From positions 1 to 22,264 of the forward strand of contig CAZPAH010000039.1 of NCBI GenBank assembly GCA_964584495.1: a DNA stretch of 22,264 nucleotides, in the 5' to 3' direction. Below are positions 1 to 6,918 of this stretch, one piece after another (the first letter of the stretch is position 1; each line of letters starts with the position of its first letter). The stretch is from CAZPAH01 sp964584495. Its GTDB lineage: Bacteria; Krumholzibacteriota; Krumholzibacteriia; Krumholzibacteriales; Krumholzibacteriaceae. The position numbers and the translations under genes were made by a program. A model generated the notes under the pieces. The model worked only from the letters and a program-made list of their open reading frames with translations, did not search any database and had not been told where the DNA came from.

Positions 1-243
1 ATAGACCTGCTGATTCACTTCCGGGGCACGAAGGAGCAGCGAAAGGAACTGATGCTATGGCTCGATGGATGGAGTCTATGCCTCGATGAAATAAACTACC
101 TTAGAACCGGTTACAGAACCGGCGGGCTTCTCGATGTTCATATCGTCACAGATCAGGATATCGCCGACAAGACGAGTTACGCGATCAAGATTGGAGCCGT
201 GACAGACGCTGCCAAGCCTCTAAAGATGAAAGGCCAGAAATAG
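1..243 (+). CDS. C-terminal end of an unidentified protein (5' end outside window)
   Basis: The reading frame is open from the first base to a TAG at 241-243, so this is the last 80 codons of a gene that begins upstream. An internal ATG at 52 exists, but the same frame is coding-like before it, so I read it as a partial gene. The tail is a mixed alpha/beta sequence with a hydrophobic strand (LLDVHIVTD) and a basic end (KPLKMKGQK). I see no signal peptide, membrane helix or motif that I recognise. It converges on the phosphoesterase gene with only 4 bases between the two stop codons. Function is unknown. Confidence 0.55.
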   Translation: MDLLIHFRGTKEQRKELMLWLDGWSLCLDEINYLRTGYRTGGLLDVHIVTDQDIADKTSYAIKIGAVTDAAKPLKMKGQK

Positions 244-247
244 GTTC

Positions 248-1099
248 CTACAGTAGTTGACGGGTGGCGGCCGGCAGATTCCCGGGATCGAATCTGACCA
301 GAGCCAGTTCCGGCCCATCGTGCCCGCCTCCGAAAAGGAATGTCGATCCTATTGTGTCCTTCCAGGACCCTGTCAACCTTACAGCTTCGTGAGCATGACC
401 GTGGAGAGTAAGAAGGGGATGTCTATCCTCGATAAAGCGGCGGATAGCTATAGATCCGATATTCACATCAAGCGGAACATGGTCGATCATCCTCCCATCG
501 AGAGCCGAGCGGTCGAGATTCGTTTTATAAGGGGGGGAATGGAAAAGGAAGATCGCCTCTCCCAGATCATCATTACCTGTAAGCTTTTCGAGATCCTCTC
601 TGATCGTCGAATATCTCGCTTCATCGGGCGTTATGGCGACTGATCGAATTCCCTCTTCCGGCGAGATACAACCTGGGTCTACATACCTGGAGATATCGTA
701 TCGTTCCCAGTCCTTGAGCAAGAATGGTGTCGGGGGAATATATGAATAGCCGTAAACAGTCCATCTTGAAAAAGGTTGCCTTCTGCCGTGAATATAATAC
801 AGAAGTCCTGTATCAGCCGCCTCGTTCATCGCAGATTCTTCGAATTTACCGTCGTCATTACCCAGGATTGTGAAGATAGGGGGATAGAGGGTGGAGAGGT
901 GATTTTTCAACCGAGCAAGTTCCTTGACCAGGTAATCATTGATAAAATCGTCGACGTGCGGCCCTTTCCCTCCGGGAGGCGGAAGAAGGTCGCCTCCCAT
1001 GAATACTGCATCCGGTCTTTCCTTCTCGATCGATTGGAACAGCTTCCGGTACCGGTCTTGATTTCCATGGAGATCGGAAACGAAAAAACAGTTTGTCAT
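248..1099 (-). CDS. Calcineurin-like metallophosphoesterase
   Basis: This 283-residue protein has the ordered motifs of the binuclear-metal phosphoesterase superfamily. They are D-x-H (D9, H11 in SDLHG), GD (D37 in GGDL), GN (N81), a mid-region histidine (H187 in FHSPPY) and the closing GHAH motif (H233-H237). These residues normally bind two metal ions and hydrolyse phosphomono- or phosphodiesters. One oddity is that the third motif reads GNDD, where most members have GNH(D/E), so the usual catalytic histidine is replaced by aspartate. There is no signal peptide, so the protein should be cytoplasmic. The ATG at 1099 begins directly before the DLHG motif, so no longer start is needed. The substrate cannot be told. 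The gene has its own extended -10 promoter and converges on the gene at the left edge. Confidence 0.85.
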   Translation of the reverse strand: MTNCFFVSDLHGNQDRYRKLFQSIEKERPDAVFMGGDLLPPPGGKGPHVDDFINDYLVKELARLKNHLSTLYPPIFTILGNDDGKFEESAMNEAADTGLLYYIHGRRQPFSRWTVYGYSYIPPTPFLLKDWERYDISRYVDPGCISPEEGIRSVAITPDEARYSTIREDLEKLTGNDDLGEAIFLFHSPPYKTNLDRSALDGRMIDHVPLDVNIGSIAIRRFIEDRHPLLTLHGHAHEAVRLTGSWKDTIGSTFLFGGGHDGPELALVRFDPGNLPAATRQLL

Positions 1100-1107
1100 C
1101 TCATTGC

Positions 1108-1125
1108 CTGTCCGCCCGGCCGGGC
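1108..1125 (-). repeat. Copy 1 of an 18-bp repeat with palindromic core
   Basis: The minus strand reads GCCCGGCCGGGCGGACAG. Its first 12 bases (1114-1125) are a perfect palindrome. The identical 18-mer occurs on the plus strand at 22116-22133, in the leader of the padR-like gene. Here it lies in the presumed 5' untranslated region of the phosphoesterase, ending 8 bases before the start codon, where it could form a hairpin or bind a protein. Confidence 0.6.
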
Positions 1126-1155
1126 TGTAGTCCTCATCAATTAGAAGCGATACAT

Positions 1156-1164
1156 ATTATAGCA
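1156..1164 (-). promoter_or_regulatory. Extended -10 promoter of the phosphoesterase gene
   Basis: The minus strand reads TGCTATAAT, a perfect extended -10 element (TGn plus TATAAT). The hexamer 17 bp upstream (ATAGAT, 1184-1179) is a poor -35, as is common for extended -10 promoters. It would give a leader of about 50 nt that includes the 18-bp palindromic repeat. Confidence 0.55.
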
Positions 1165-1213
1165 ATTAAGCGGGCAGCATCTATCGCGAAACGGCAAATT
1201 TCTCATCTTCGAT

Positions 1214-1987
1214 TCACCGACGGCGCCGGTCCTCCCGTCTTTCCCTTCGGTCTTCCCTCATCTCGCGCCTGTCTTCCCGGACCTCGCGGATACCGGCTTC
1301 GATCTCCCTGCGCGACAGCTCCAGGTAATCCTCGAAGAGGGAGGCCTGCCGCTCCTCGATCGAAAGGCGGCCGCCGGTCTTCCCGCTCTCATCGGCGGCT
1401 ACGTCCAACACTCTCTGCAGCTCGATCAGCTCGGACGCGATCTCTCTTTTTCGCGCGAGGATCTTCTCGGCCTCTTTCTGGTCGTGTATGTCGTCGTTAA
1501 GATCCCGCCTGTCATCCCTTCGATCGCGGCGCGAGTCGCGGAGCTGATGCCTCTCGCGGCGCTCCCTCTGCTTATCGCCCGACCTTTCAGCCTTTTTCAC
1601 CTGCCTGCGCTCGCGTCTGACCTCCCGCCTGTCGCCGCCGAGCTCCCTGGCGGACCGTTTCGTTTCGGCGCCCGCCTGCCTCGCCTGGACGGCCGTCTCG
1701 GCGATATCGCGGCGCAGCTCGGTCCTTATCTCGCCGAGGATCCCTTCGATCTCATCGGCCCCGGCGCCCCCGGCGCGCAGCTCGTTCCATCTGAGTATGA
1801 GATCGGAGAGCCGGTCGAGATCTTCCCTGTCATCCGCCAGTCCCGCCTTCGCCTGGAGCAATCCATTTTTATCCTGGACCCGTTCCACTTGGTTGGCCCG
1901 GGCCTGTCCTGAGGCTTGCGCCGCCGAGACGAAGAAGACGGTTATCAGTATCGCCGCAAATGCGAAATTTCGAATATATCCCCGCAT
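1214..1987 (-). CDS. Exported arginine-rich, highly charged helical protein
   Basis: I start this at the ATG at 1987 (257 residues), because AGGAG lies six bases upstream. A TTG two codons earlier would cut into the ribosome-binding spacing. The N-terminus (MRGYIRNF, then a hydrophobic run to VSAAQASGQA) is a clear Sec signal peptide with an AxA-type cleavage site, so the protein is exported. The mature part is almost wholly helical and built from Arg, Asp, Glu and Gln. A dense Arg/Asp stretch lies at roughly residues 115-175. The C-terminus carries three heptads of the form RExREDR ending in RRRR. I do not recognise a family. The pattern suggests a long salt-bridged single helix or coiled coil in the periplasm. 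It has its own promoter with a palindrome in the spacer. Confidence 0.8.
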   Translation of the reverse strand: MRGYIRNFAFAAILITVFFVSAAQASGQARANQVERVQDKNGLLQAKAGLADDREDLDRLSDLILRWNELRAGGAGADEIEGILGEIRTELRRDIAETAVQARQAGAETKRSARELGGDRREVRRERRQVKKAERSGDKQRERRERHQLRDSRRDRRDDRRDLNDDIHDQKEAEKILARKREIASELIELQRVLDVAADESGKTGGRLSIEERQASLFEDYLELSRREIEAGIREVREDRREMREDRRERREDRRRR

Positions 1988-2022
1988 CTCCAACTCCTTT
2001 CACGAGAATTTCCGGTAGGGGC

Positions 2023-2051
2023 AGTATATACCGGCCGGTAAGGGATGTCGA
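2023..2051 (-). promoter_or_regulatory. Promoter of the Arg-rich exported protein, with palindrome in the spacer
   Basis: On the minus strand a -35 TCGACA (2051-2046) and a -10 TATACT (2028-2023) each match consensus at five of six positions, with 17 bp between them. The spacer contains TACCGGCCGGTA (2029-2040), a perfect 12-bp palindrome directly abutting the -10. This is an operator-like position, where a bound regulator would block or reshape RNA polymerase binding. The predicted leader is about 29 nt. Confidence 0.6.
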
Positions 2052-2060
2052 TCTTAACTC

Positions 2061-4067
2061 TCAGCCGAGCATTTGGCAAACCCTTCTGTTCTTGTCGTTC
2101 AGCGCCTCCCTTCCACCCTCGAATATTTCGAGTACCTGCTCCTGGATCGCCGGGGAGGTGATATCCCCCGTTATAACCTCTATCTTATCCTCGGAAAGGG
2201 TCACTATGACCTGCTCCGAATCGCCCGACAGCAGTATATGCTCGTCTTTCGTGGCGCAAATTATCTGCTGGCTCGTTTTGAGCTTTCTCATTCTCGGCAC
2301 TAGTATCGAGACGATTGAAGCGACATCGAGGTACTGTTCCGGATCGTCGATGATAAGGGGGCCGAACGCATCCTCATTCATTAGGAGGACCATCATGACG
2401 GCGTTGCGCTCCCCCGTAGAGAGCCCATTGATCCGTTTGTAGCGGGAACCGGATCTCACCGAGAGATCGGCCCTGTCGAAAAAATCATTTTCTCCATCGC
2501 CCTTTTCCCATTTTCCCCTTGTTACCTTTACCCTGAAGATATCTCCTCCATATTTCTTGAGAGATTTGTCCATTATCCGCGCCCTTTCGAGGAAGATCTT
2601 CCCGCATACCTTTCGAAGAGCAGCAATTTCTTTTTCACAGCCGGTGAAGCCGGCTTTGCGGGCCTTTTCGAGGAGGTCGTTACGTTCCGCCAGAAGATCC
2701 TTCGCCTTGTCTCCTGCGAAGATATGCCTGTCCAGAAAATCAATCAGTTGGGCACCGCCGGTGAACAGCTTTTCGATAACCTTGTGATCGTATTTTCTCG
2801 GAAACTCGAGGGCCGGAACCCCTTCGTAGGGAACGAAAGAAGTCCCATCCAACCTGAATATCTTCGGATCGGACTTTCCCGAACGGGAATAGCAGTAGAT
2901 TTCGCTGCCTTTCCCTATGAACAGATCGACGGTGTATTTTCTGTCGATAATATTCTGCTCGGCGGCGGTCACCTCCTCGCCTTCCTTCAGGTCGAACCTC
3001 TTCAGGGCGTAGAGAATGGCATCGATTATCATCGATTTCCCCGTACCCTTCCTGCCGATTATACAGTTCAGATTTTCGTTGAAACCCGTATAAACCCATC
3101 CGCCCTTTCCCCTGCGGAAGGCTGCCCCCGTTATCCTCGTCTTGCCGTGATCCTGCCTGTAATCACAGGCCATACGGACCCGTGTCTCCGGGTCCTCCAG
3201 GGCGCCCTTCAGGGGCCAGAACCCGGCTTCTCCCATCCTGATATAGGTGAACCGCCGACCGATCTCGTCGACGGCGTGGCCGTCGGAGTCCTGTACGAAG
3301 GCCAAAGGCGATCTGTCCTCGTTCCTGATCCGGTTGAAATAGTCCTTTATCACCTCCCCGCTTTTCCCGCCGATCTTCCCCGTTATGGCCGTCGATTCCT
3401 TGACAACCTCGACCGCGTTGAGCTGGGGGTGATTGAGAATCTTGTTGTAGATATTGCCCGGTTTCCTGTAGACGCTCAGGAGCGCCTTCTTTCCCCCGTC
3501 GATATGGGCAGGAATAGCTATGCAGGCAGCTCCTAGAGATTCGATATGCTCGAGAACATCGAACAGGCTCGCCATGCCGGTAGCCTTGTAGTCGCCGTAC
3601 TCCTCGAGTGTGAACCGGCAGTCCTGAAGAAGGAAATTGATCCTGTGCGTGTTGTAGGCGGCCGGTTCTCCCTCCCTGTGCTCGAGTATCACCAGTATAT
3701 GAAGATCGTCGGTGCTTATTTCGATACCCGGAAGAACGCACAAACCGGTTCCCGCTGCGCGTTGCCTGATCATCTCGTACCAGGTATTGGTGAGGTCTTC
3801 CGGATGAGTGTTGCTAGGCGTGTTGTGATCCGTGATCGCTATCAGGCCCAGCCCCTTTTTCAAGGCCCCTTCGACGATCTCCCCTGCGATCTTCTTAGCC
3901 ATCTCCCTGCTCCCCGGGATATCGCCGATATCGTACTTGAAGTTGTACTTGTTCTTCGCCTGGGCGTCGCCGGAGGCGGGGGTGTGAACGTGAAGGTCAA
4001 CCTTGATGAACCTCGCCCCGTTTCCCGCTTCGAGCACCTTCTTGTAATTGGTGAATATGCGTTTCAT
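2061..4067 (-). CDS. TrlF-like protein: PHP phosphoesterase domain fused to an ABC/SMC-type ATPase
   Basis: A 668-residue protein has two parts. Residues 20-280 form a PHP domain with its metal-binding motifs: DLHVHT (24-29), TDHN (79-82), GIE (114-116), PAH (186-188) and DSDGH (260-264). Residues 310-668 form an ATPase with Walker A GRKGTGKS (338-345), signature-like LSTGER (549-554) and Walker B LIIDDPE (571-577). This is the arrangement of the TrlF group, in which a hydrolase is coupled to an SMC/RecN-like ATPase. The roughly 200 residues between Walker A and the signature lack a long coiled coil, so it looks more compact than the family members I recall. Start: ATG with GGGAGGGG upstream. 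It ends an operon-like run with a winged-helix regulator and a membrane protein. Such fusions often occur in defence or stress loci; the substrate is unknown. Confidence 0.85.
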   Translation of the reverse strand: MKRIFTNYKKVLEAGNGARFIKVDLHVHTPASGDAQAKNKYNFKYDIGDIPGSREMAKKIAGEIVEGALKKGLGLIAITDHNTPSNTHPEDLTNTWYEMIRQRAAGTGLCVLPGIEISTDDLHILVILEHREGEPAAYNTHRINFLLQDCRFTLEEYGDYKATGMASLFDVLEHIESLGAACIAIPAHIDGGKKALLSVYRKPGNIYNKILNHPQLNAVEVVKESTAITGKIGGKSGEVIKDYFNRIRNEDRSPLAFVQDSDGHAVDEIGRRFTYIRMGEAGFWPLKGALEDPETRVRMACDYRQDHGKTRITGAAFRRGKGGWVYTGFNENLNCIIGRKGTGKSMIIDAILYALKRFDLKEGEEVTAAEQNIIDRKYTVDLFIGKGSEIYCYSRSGKSDPKIFRLDGTSFVPYEGVPALEFPRKYDHKVIEKLFTGGAQLIDFLDRHIFAGDKAKDLLAERNDLLEKARKAGFTGCEKEIAALRKVCGKIFLERARIMDKSLKKYGGDIFRVKVTRGKWEKGDGENDFFDRADLSVRSGSRYKRINGLSTGERNAVMMVLLMNEDAFGPLIIDDPEQYLDVASIVSILVPRMRKLKTSQQIICATKDEHILLSGDSEQVIVTLSEDKIEVITGDITSPAIQEQVLEIFEGGREALNDKNRRVCQMLG

Positions 4068-4279
4068 CGTTCCCCTCCCTGATAATTGCCGATACTCCGG
4101 TCCCGGTTTCTTCCGAAGTGCCGCGGTCGATCGAAGATTATTCCTGTATTTCCCCCGGCGATGAGGGTATCGAAAGGACAGCCGCCGGTCAAGCGGTATG
4201 GGAAAGGAGGCCTTCCGCAGGCCGTTCTTGAAAGGATCGGGTTCGGGCAGAGGGAGGGTGTGTCCGAACGTCGTCTCAC
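4064..4279 (-). CDS. Possible small coupled ORF linking the regulator and the TrlF-like gene
   Basis: This 71-codon frame exactly bridges the 208-bp gap between two genes. Its GTG start overlaps the stop of the winged-helix gene (GTGA), and its TGA stop overlaps the start of the TrlF-like gene (ATGA). Four-base overlaps on both sides are the classic pattern of translational coupling. Against it, the product is rich in Arg, Pro and Gly with three cysteines. There is no convincing ribosome-binding site before the GTG, and the share of G/C-ending codons is lower than in neighbouring genes. It could be a real small protein, a leader that carries ribosomes to the next gene, or chance. Confidence 0.35.
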   Translation of the reverse strand: MRRRSDTPSLCPNPILSRTACGRPPFPYRLTGGCPFDTLIAGGNTGIIFDRPRHFGRNRDRSIGNYQGGER

Positions 4280-4872
4280 GCCTTGTCGATTATCCCGTTT
4301 TCCAGAAGGATCTCGACCAGGTCGAGTATCTCCGGCATGCGAGATTCGTCGATACCAGACTTTTCAGCGATGACCGCGACCGGAGCATGATCCTGGGTGG
4401 GAAACGGCAGGTGGAAGATGAATCTGCCCTGGCTGGCTGTCAGGTTCAGTTTTCTCGAGGTCCGAGACCTGCCGGAGCCGCTGAAGAATGTGATCGAGGA
4501 AATCCTGTCATCCCCGCCGGAGCTCTTGAAGATAGCGCCGGAATTCCTCGTCTCCCTTATACGCAAGCCGAGAAGCCTGCCGTCGGCCTCACGATCGTGA
4601 AGCGACGAGATATCGACATCGATCGAGAGCTTCGTCCGCTCGAGGGAATACCTGAAATAGGGGCGCTTCCCCTCCGAGACCTCCCGCCGCGAAACGATCC
4701 CTTCCTCGAGGAGCGCCTCGAGAAAATCCTGGGTCGTCTTGATATGAAGACCGAGTCTCGATGCGGCCTGGGATGCGGAGATGTCGCGGTATTTAACAAG
4801 CAGCGCGAAGAACTCCTGCGCGTACTCCCTGGAAATAAGGGATCCCAGTTTTCCGGCCCTTATGAAATCCAT
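4276..4872 (-). CDS. Winged helix-turn-helix regulator
   Basis: A 198-residue soluble protein. Residues about 15-72 fit a winged helix: helix, a turn with the recognition-type helix SQAASRLGLHIKTTQDFLEAL, then a basic wing (SRREVSEGKRPYFRYSL). The middle is a strand-rich domain. The last 40 residues (AEKSGIDESRMPEILDLV...GIIDKA) look like a second, degenerate winged helix. It may therefore bind DNA, or a partner, through two wings. The ATG at 4872 has AAGGAG at good spacing. It lies between the four-helix membrane protein and the TrlF-like ATPase on the same strand and probably regulates or works with them. No ligand-binding or metal site is evident. Confidence 0.7.
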   Translation of the reverse strand: MDFIRAGKLGSLISREYAQEFFALLVKYRDISASQAASRLGLHIKTTQDFLEALLEEGIVSRREVSEGKRPYFRYSLERTKLSIDVDISSLHDREADGRLLGLRIRETRNSGAIFKSSGGDDRISSITFFSGSGRSRTSRKLNLTASQGRFIFHLPFPTQDHAPVAVIAEKSGIDESRMPEILDLVEILLENGIIDKA

Positions 4873-4906
4873 GCTTTGCTCCTTGCCGGTACGGCCGTTT
4901 GTTAAT

Positions 4907-4950
4907 GACGCCGCCGGCGCCCTTCGACCGTGCCACCCGGGCGCGGCGTC
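4907..4950 (-). other. Intergenic hairpin after the membrane-protein gene
   Basis: GACGCCGC (4907-4914) and GCGGCGTC (4943-4950) form an 8-bp inverted repeat. Further GCCC/GGGC pairing is possible inside it. It begins 4 bases after the stop codon of the upstream minus-strand gene. No T-run follows on the minus strand, so it is not a standard intrinsic terminator. It may stabilise or process the mRNA, or reduce read-through into the regulator gene. Confidence 0.45.
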
Positions 4951-4954
4951 ACGG

Positions 4955-5722
4955 TCAGTATCCCTTCAGCCTCTCGATTATCCTCTCGCCCTTTCCTTCA
5001 AGGAATAGATCGATGAAAGATCCGAAAAGCCCGCCGAACGAATCGCAGAGCCGATCGAAGGTCAACTCCTCCCGGTACCGCTTGTAATCCTTTTCGGCTA
5101 TATTCACCGTGACGGAACCGTCGTACCAGAACGATACATAGCTCTCGTCGTCGTAGTCGCCTTTCAGATGGAGGAAATGCTTCATGATATTCTCCGGAAC
5201 CAGCAGGACGACCCTCTTCTCCTCGAAATATGGAAAAGCGATAATATTCTTTGCCAGGAATCGGGCGAAGCCGTCTATCTCGCCGCGCGAGTGACCGGAA
5301 TAGCCGGCGGGAAAGGGCCGTGGCGTGAAACCGTCGCCCGCCTCATCGACCGGTTCGGCGGCGGCTTCCAGGATCGCCCTGTAGTACCAGCGGAGCCTCC
5401 CGGTGAACAGGGCCCACATCAGAAGGGCGAACATCACCATGGCGCCGGCCGCAAGGTAGGGAGTGGGGCCGGTGCGCCGGGTCAAGACGGAGAGGAAGGT
5501 GAGGGAGCCGAGGATGTAGAAAAGGGTCGGCGCGAGGTATATCAGGTTACCTGTTTGGACCAGTATGGCGCAGTTCGCCAGGGCGGCGGCCGACATGAGA
5601 ATCAAGAGGATTATTTGCAGGGTGCTTTCGCCCACAAACAGCCTGTAAACCAATATGCCGACGACCGTAACGAGCGCCGTCAGAAAAAACCACGATCTCT
5701 CGGGCTTGAGCTTTCTCGACAT
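4955..5722 (-). CDS. Four-helix membrane protein with a cytoplasmic C-terminal domain
   Basis: I start this at the ATG at 5722 (255 residues, MSRKLKPERS), preceded by AAGGAGG. The longer frame back to 5830 runs through the promoter, and its extra residues come from AT-rich DNA. Four hydrophobic helices lie at roughly residues 11-30, 36-57, 60-80 and 89-108. The basic N-terminus suggests both ends are cytoplasmic. The remaining ~145 residues form a soluble mixed alpha/beta domain. I do not recognise a family. It is the first gene after a strong promoter and precedes the winged-helix regulator and the TrlF-like ATPase. It may be a membrane anchor or sensor for that set, but no direct evidence shows this. 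Confidence 0.75.
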   Translation of the reverse strand: MSRKLKPERSWFFLTALVTVVGILVYRLFVGESTLQIILLILMSAAALANCAILVQTGNLIYLAPTLFYILGSLTFLSVLTRRTGPTPYLAAGAMVMFALLMWALFTGRLRWYYRAILEAAAEPVDEAGDGFTPRPFPAGYSGHSRGEIDGFARFLAKNIIAFPYFEEKRVVLLVPENIMKHFLHLKGDYDDESYVSFWYDGSVTVNIAEKDYKRYREELTFDRLCDSFGGLFGSFIDLFLEGKGERIIERLKGY

Positions 5723-5782
5723 GCCGTAGGGGCCTCCTTCGAAATAGTTAAATACGATTATTATAAAGTTTATTCTAAATGA

Positions 5783-5811
5783 AGTATATATCAATTGAAT
5801 GAGATTGTCAA
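5783..5811 (-). promoter_or_regulatory. Sigma70-type promoter of the membrane-protein operon
   Basis: The minus strand has a perfect -35 TTGACA (5811-5806), a 17-bp AT-rich spacer, and a -10 TATACT (5788-5783) matching five of six. Transcription should begin near 5776, giving a leader of about 54 nt before the ATG at 5722. This is one of the two best promoters in the window. Confidence 0.75.
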
Positions 5812-5823
5812 GAGCGATATAGG

Positions 5824-5851
5824 TTGACACGGTGAAGTATTATTCTTAAAT
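5824..5851 (+). promoter_or_regulatory. Divergent promoter toward the glycan cassette
   Basis: The plus strand has a perfect -35 TTGACA (5824-5829) and, 16 bp on, a -10 candidate TTAAAT (5846-5851) matching four of six. It lies only 12 bp from the -35 of the opposite promoter, so one bound regulator could affect both. The 315-bp space between the two start codons holds nothing else that I can identify. The leader toward the glycosyltransferase would be about 180 nt. Confidence 0.5.
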
Positions 5852-6038
5852 CTATAGCCTGGGTTGTGCGGAACGGTTGGCACCGGATATGCAAACACCT
5901 ATTATTCTGTGTGATAACCGTTACTGTTCGAAGGGGCGGGACGGATAAAAGACCCGGGATGGATAGAGGAAAGGGACCGCACGCCTCGTTCGGTAAAAGC
6001 GGGTCCTCTTGCCGATCTCACGCATGAAAGGCGGACCG

Positions 6039-6914
6039 ATGTTTGACCGTTGTAAAGTATCGATCGTGATACCGGCCTTCAACGAGGAGGAGTCTATAGC
6101 CCAGGTCATGGAGGAGCTCGACCGCGTGCTCAGGGAGAAGGTCGCCGACTACGAGATCATCGTCGTCGATGACGGTTCGACCGACCGGACCGCCCAGGCG
6201 CTCGAGGGGATGGATATCAGGGTCGTCAGGCACGAGGAGAACAGGGGATACGGCGCCTCCCTCAAGACCGGGATCAGGAAAGCGGCCGGGGAGATCATCG
6301 TCATAACAGACGCCGACGCCACGTATCCCTCCGAGGAGATCCCAACGATCCTGTCCTTCACCGACAGGTACGATATGGTGGTCGGAGCGCGAACCGGCGA
6401 GACTGTGAAGATCCCCCTCATCCGCAGACCGGCCAAATGGTTTCTCAACAGGCTCGCGAACTATCTCTCCGAAACGAAGATACCGGATCTGAACTCGGGC
6501 CTCAGGGCGTTCAGACGGGAAATCGTCATGAAATTCTTCAATATCCTGCCGGACGGATTCTCCTTTACGACAACGATCACTCTCGGAATGCTCAGCAACG
6601 GGTACACGGTAAAGTATCACCCGATAGACTATTTCAAACGCGGGGGGAAGTCGAAGATCAGGCCTATAAAGGACACCTTCAACTTCATACTGCTCATAGT
6701 CAGGACGATAATGTACTTCAACCCGCTAAAGGTTTTTCTGCCCGCGAGCTTCTTCTTCATACTTGTCGGGATAGCCCTTCTCGCTTACGACATATTCGTG
6801 ATACGCAACCTCGGGGACAAGACGGTGCTGGTACTCTCGATCGGATTTCTTACCGGTATTCTGGGGCTTCTGGCCGATCTGATAGTAAAGAGCGCGGACC
6901 GGATCGGGGACTGA
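6039..6914 (+). CDS. Family 2 glycosyltransferase with two C-terminal membrane helices
   Basis: I place the start at the ATG at 6039 (291 residues), where the GT2 fold begins almost at once (VSIVIPAFNEEE). Longer in-frame starts at 6009 (TTG) and 6024 (ATG) lack a ribosome-binding site. GT-A landmarks are VVDDGSTD (D44, D45), the metal-binding DAD (91-93) and NSGLRAFRR in the acceptor region. Two membrane helices lie at about 233-255 and 261-284. This is the layout of polyprenyl-phosphate sugar transferases of the DPM1/ArnC type, which load a sugar from a nucleotide donor onto a lipid carrier on the inner face of the membrane. Four bases separate it from the next gene, which encodes a flippase-like protein. 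The sugar is unknown. Confidence 0.88.
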   Translation: MFDRCKVSIVIPAFNEEESIAQVMEELDRVLREKVADYEIIVVDDGSTDRTAQALEGMDIRVVRHEENRGYGASLKTGIRKAAGEIIVITDADATYPSEEIPTILSFTDRYDMVVGARTGETVKIPLIRRPAKWFLNRLANYLSETKIPDLNSGLRAFRREIVMKFFNILPDGFSFTTTITLGMLSNGYTVKYHPIDYFKRGGKSKIRPIKDTFNFILLIVRTIMYFNPLKVFLPASFFFILVGIALLAYDIFVIRNLGDKTVLVLSIGFLTGILGLLADLIVKSADRIGD

Positions 6915-6918
6915 CCAG

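Noticed and set aside
2724..3536. A 270-codon plus-strand frame
   Set aside because: Antisense to the ATPase and PHP parts of the TrlF-like gene, whose motifs fix the true strand.
4164..4192. A separate promoter for the TrlF-like gene (TTGACC, 17 bp, TACCCT on the minus strand)
   Set aside because: The -10 matches only three of six positions, too weak to list as a feature.
4205..4222. Small GGCCT/AGGCC hairpin after the winged-helix gene as a terminator
   Set aside because: Only five base pairs and no T-run on the minus strand.
5723..5830. Longer N-terminus for the four-helix membrane protein
   Set aside because: The 36 added residues are encoded by the AT-rich promoter region, while AAGGAGG precedes the ATG at 5722.
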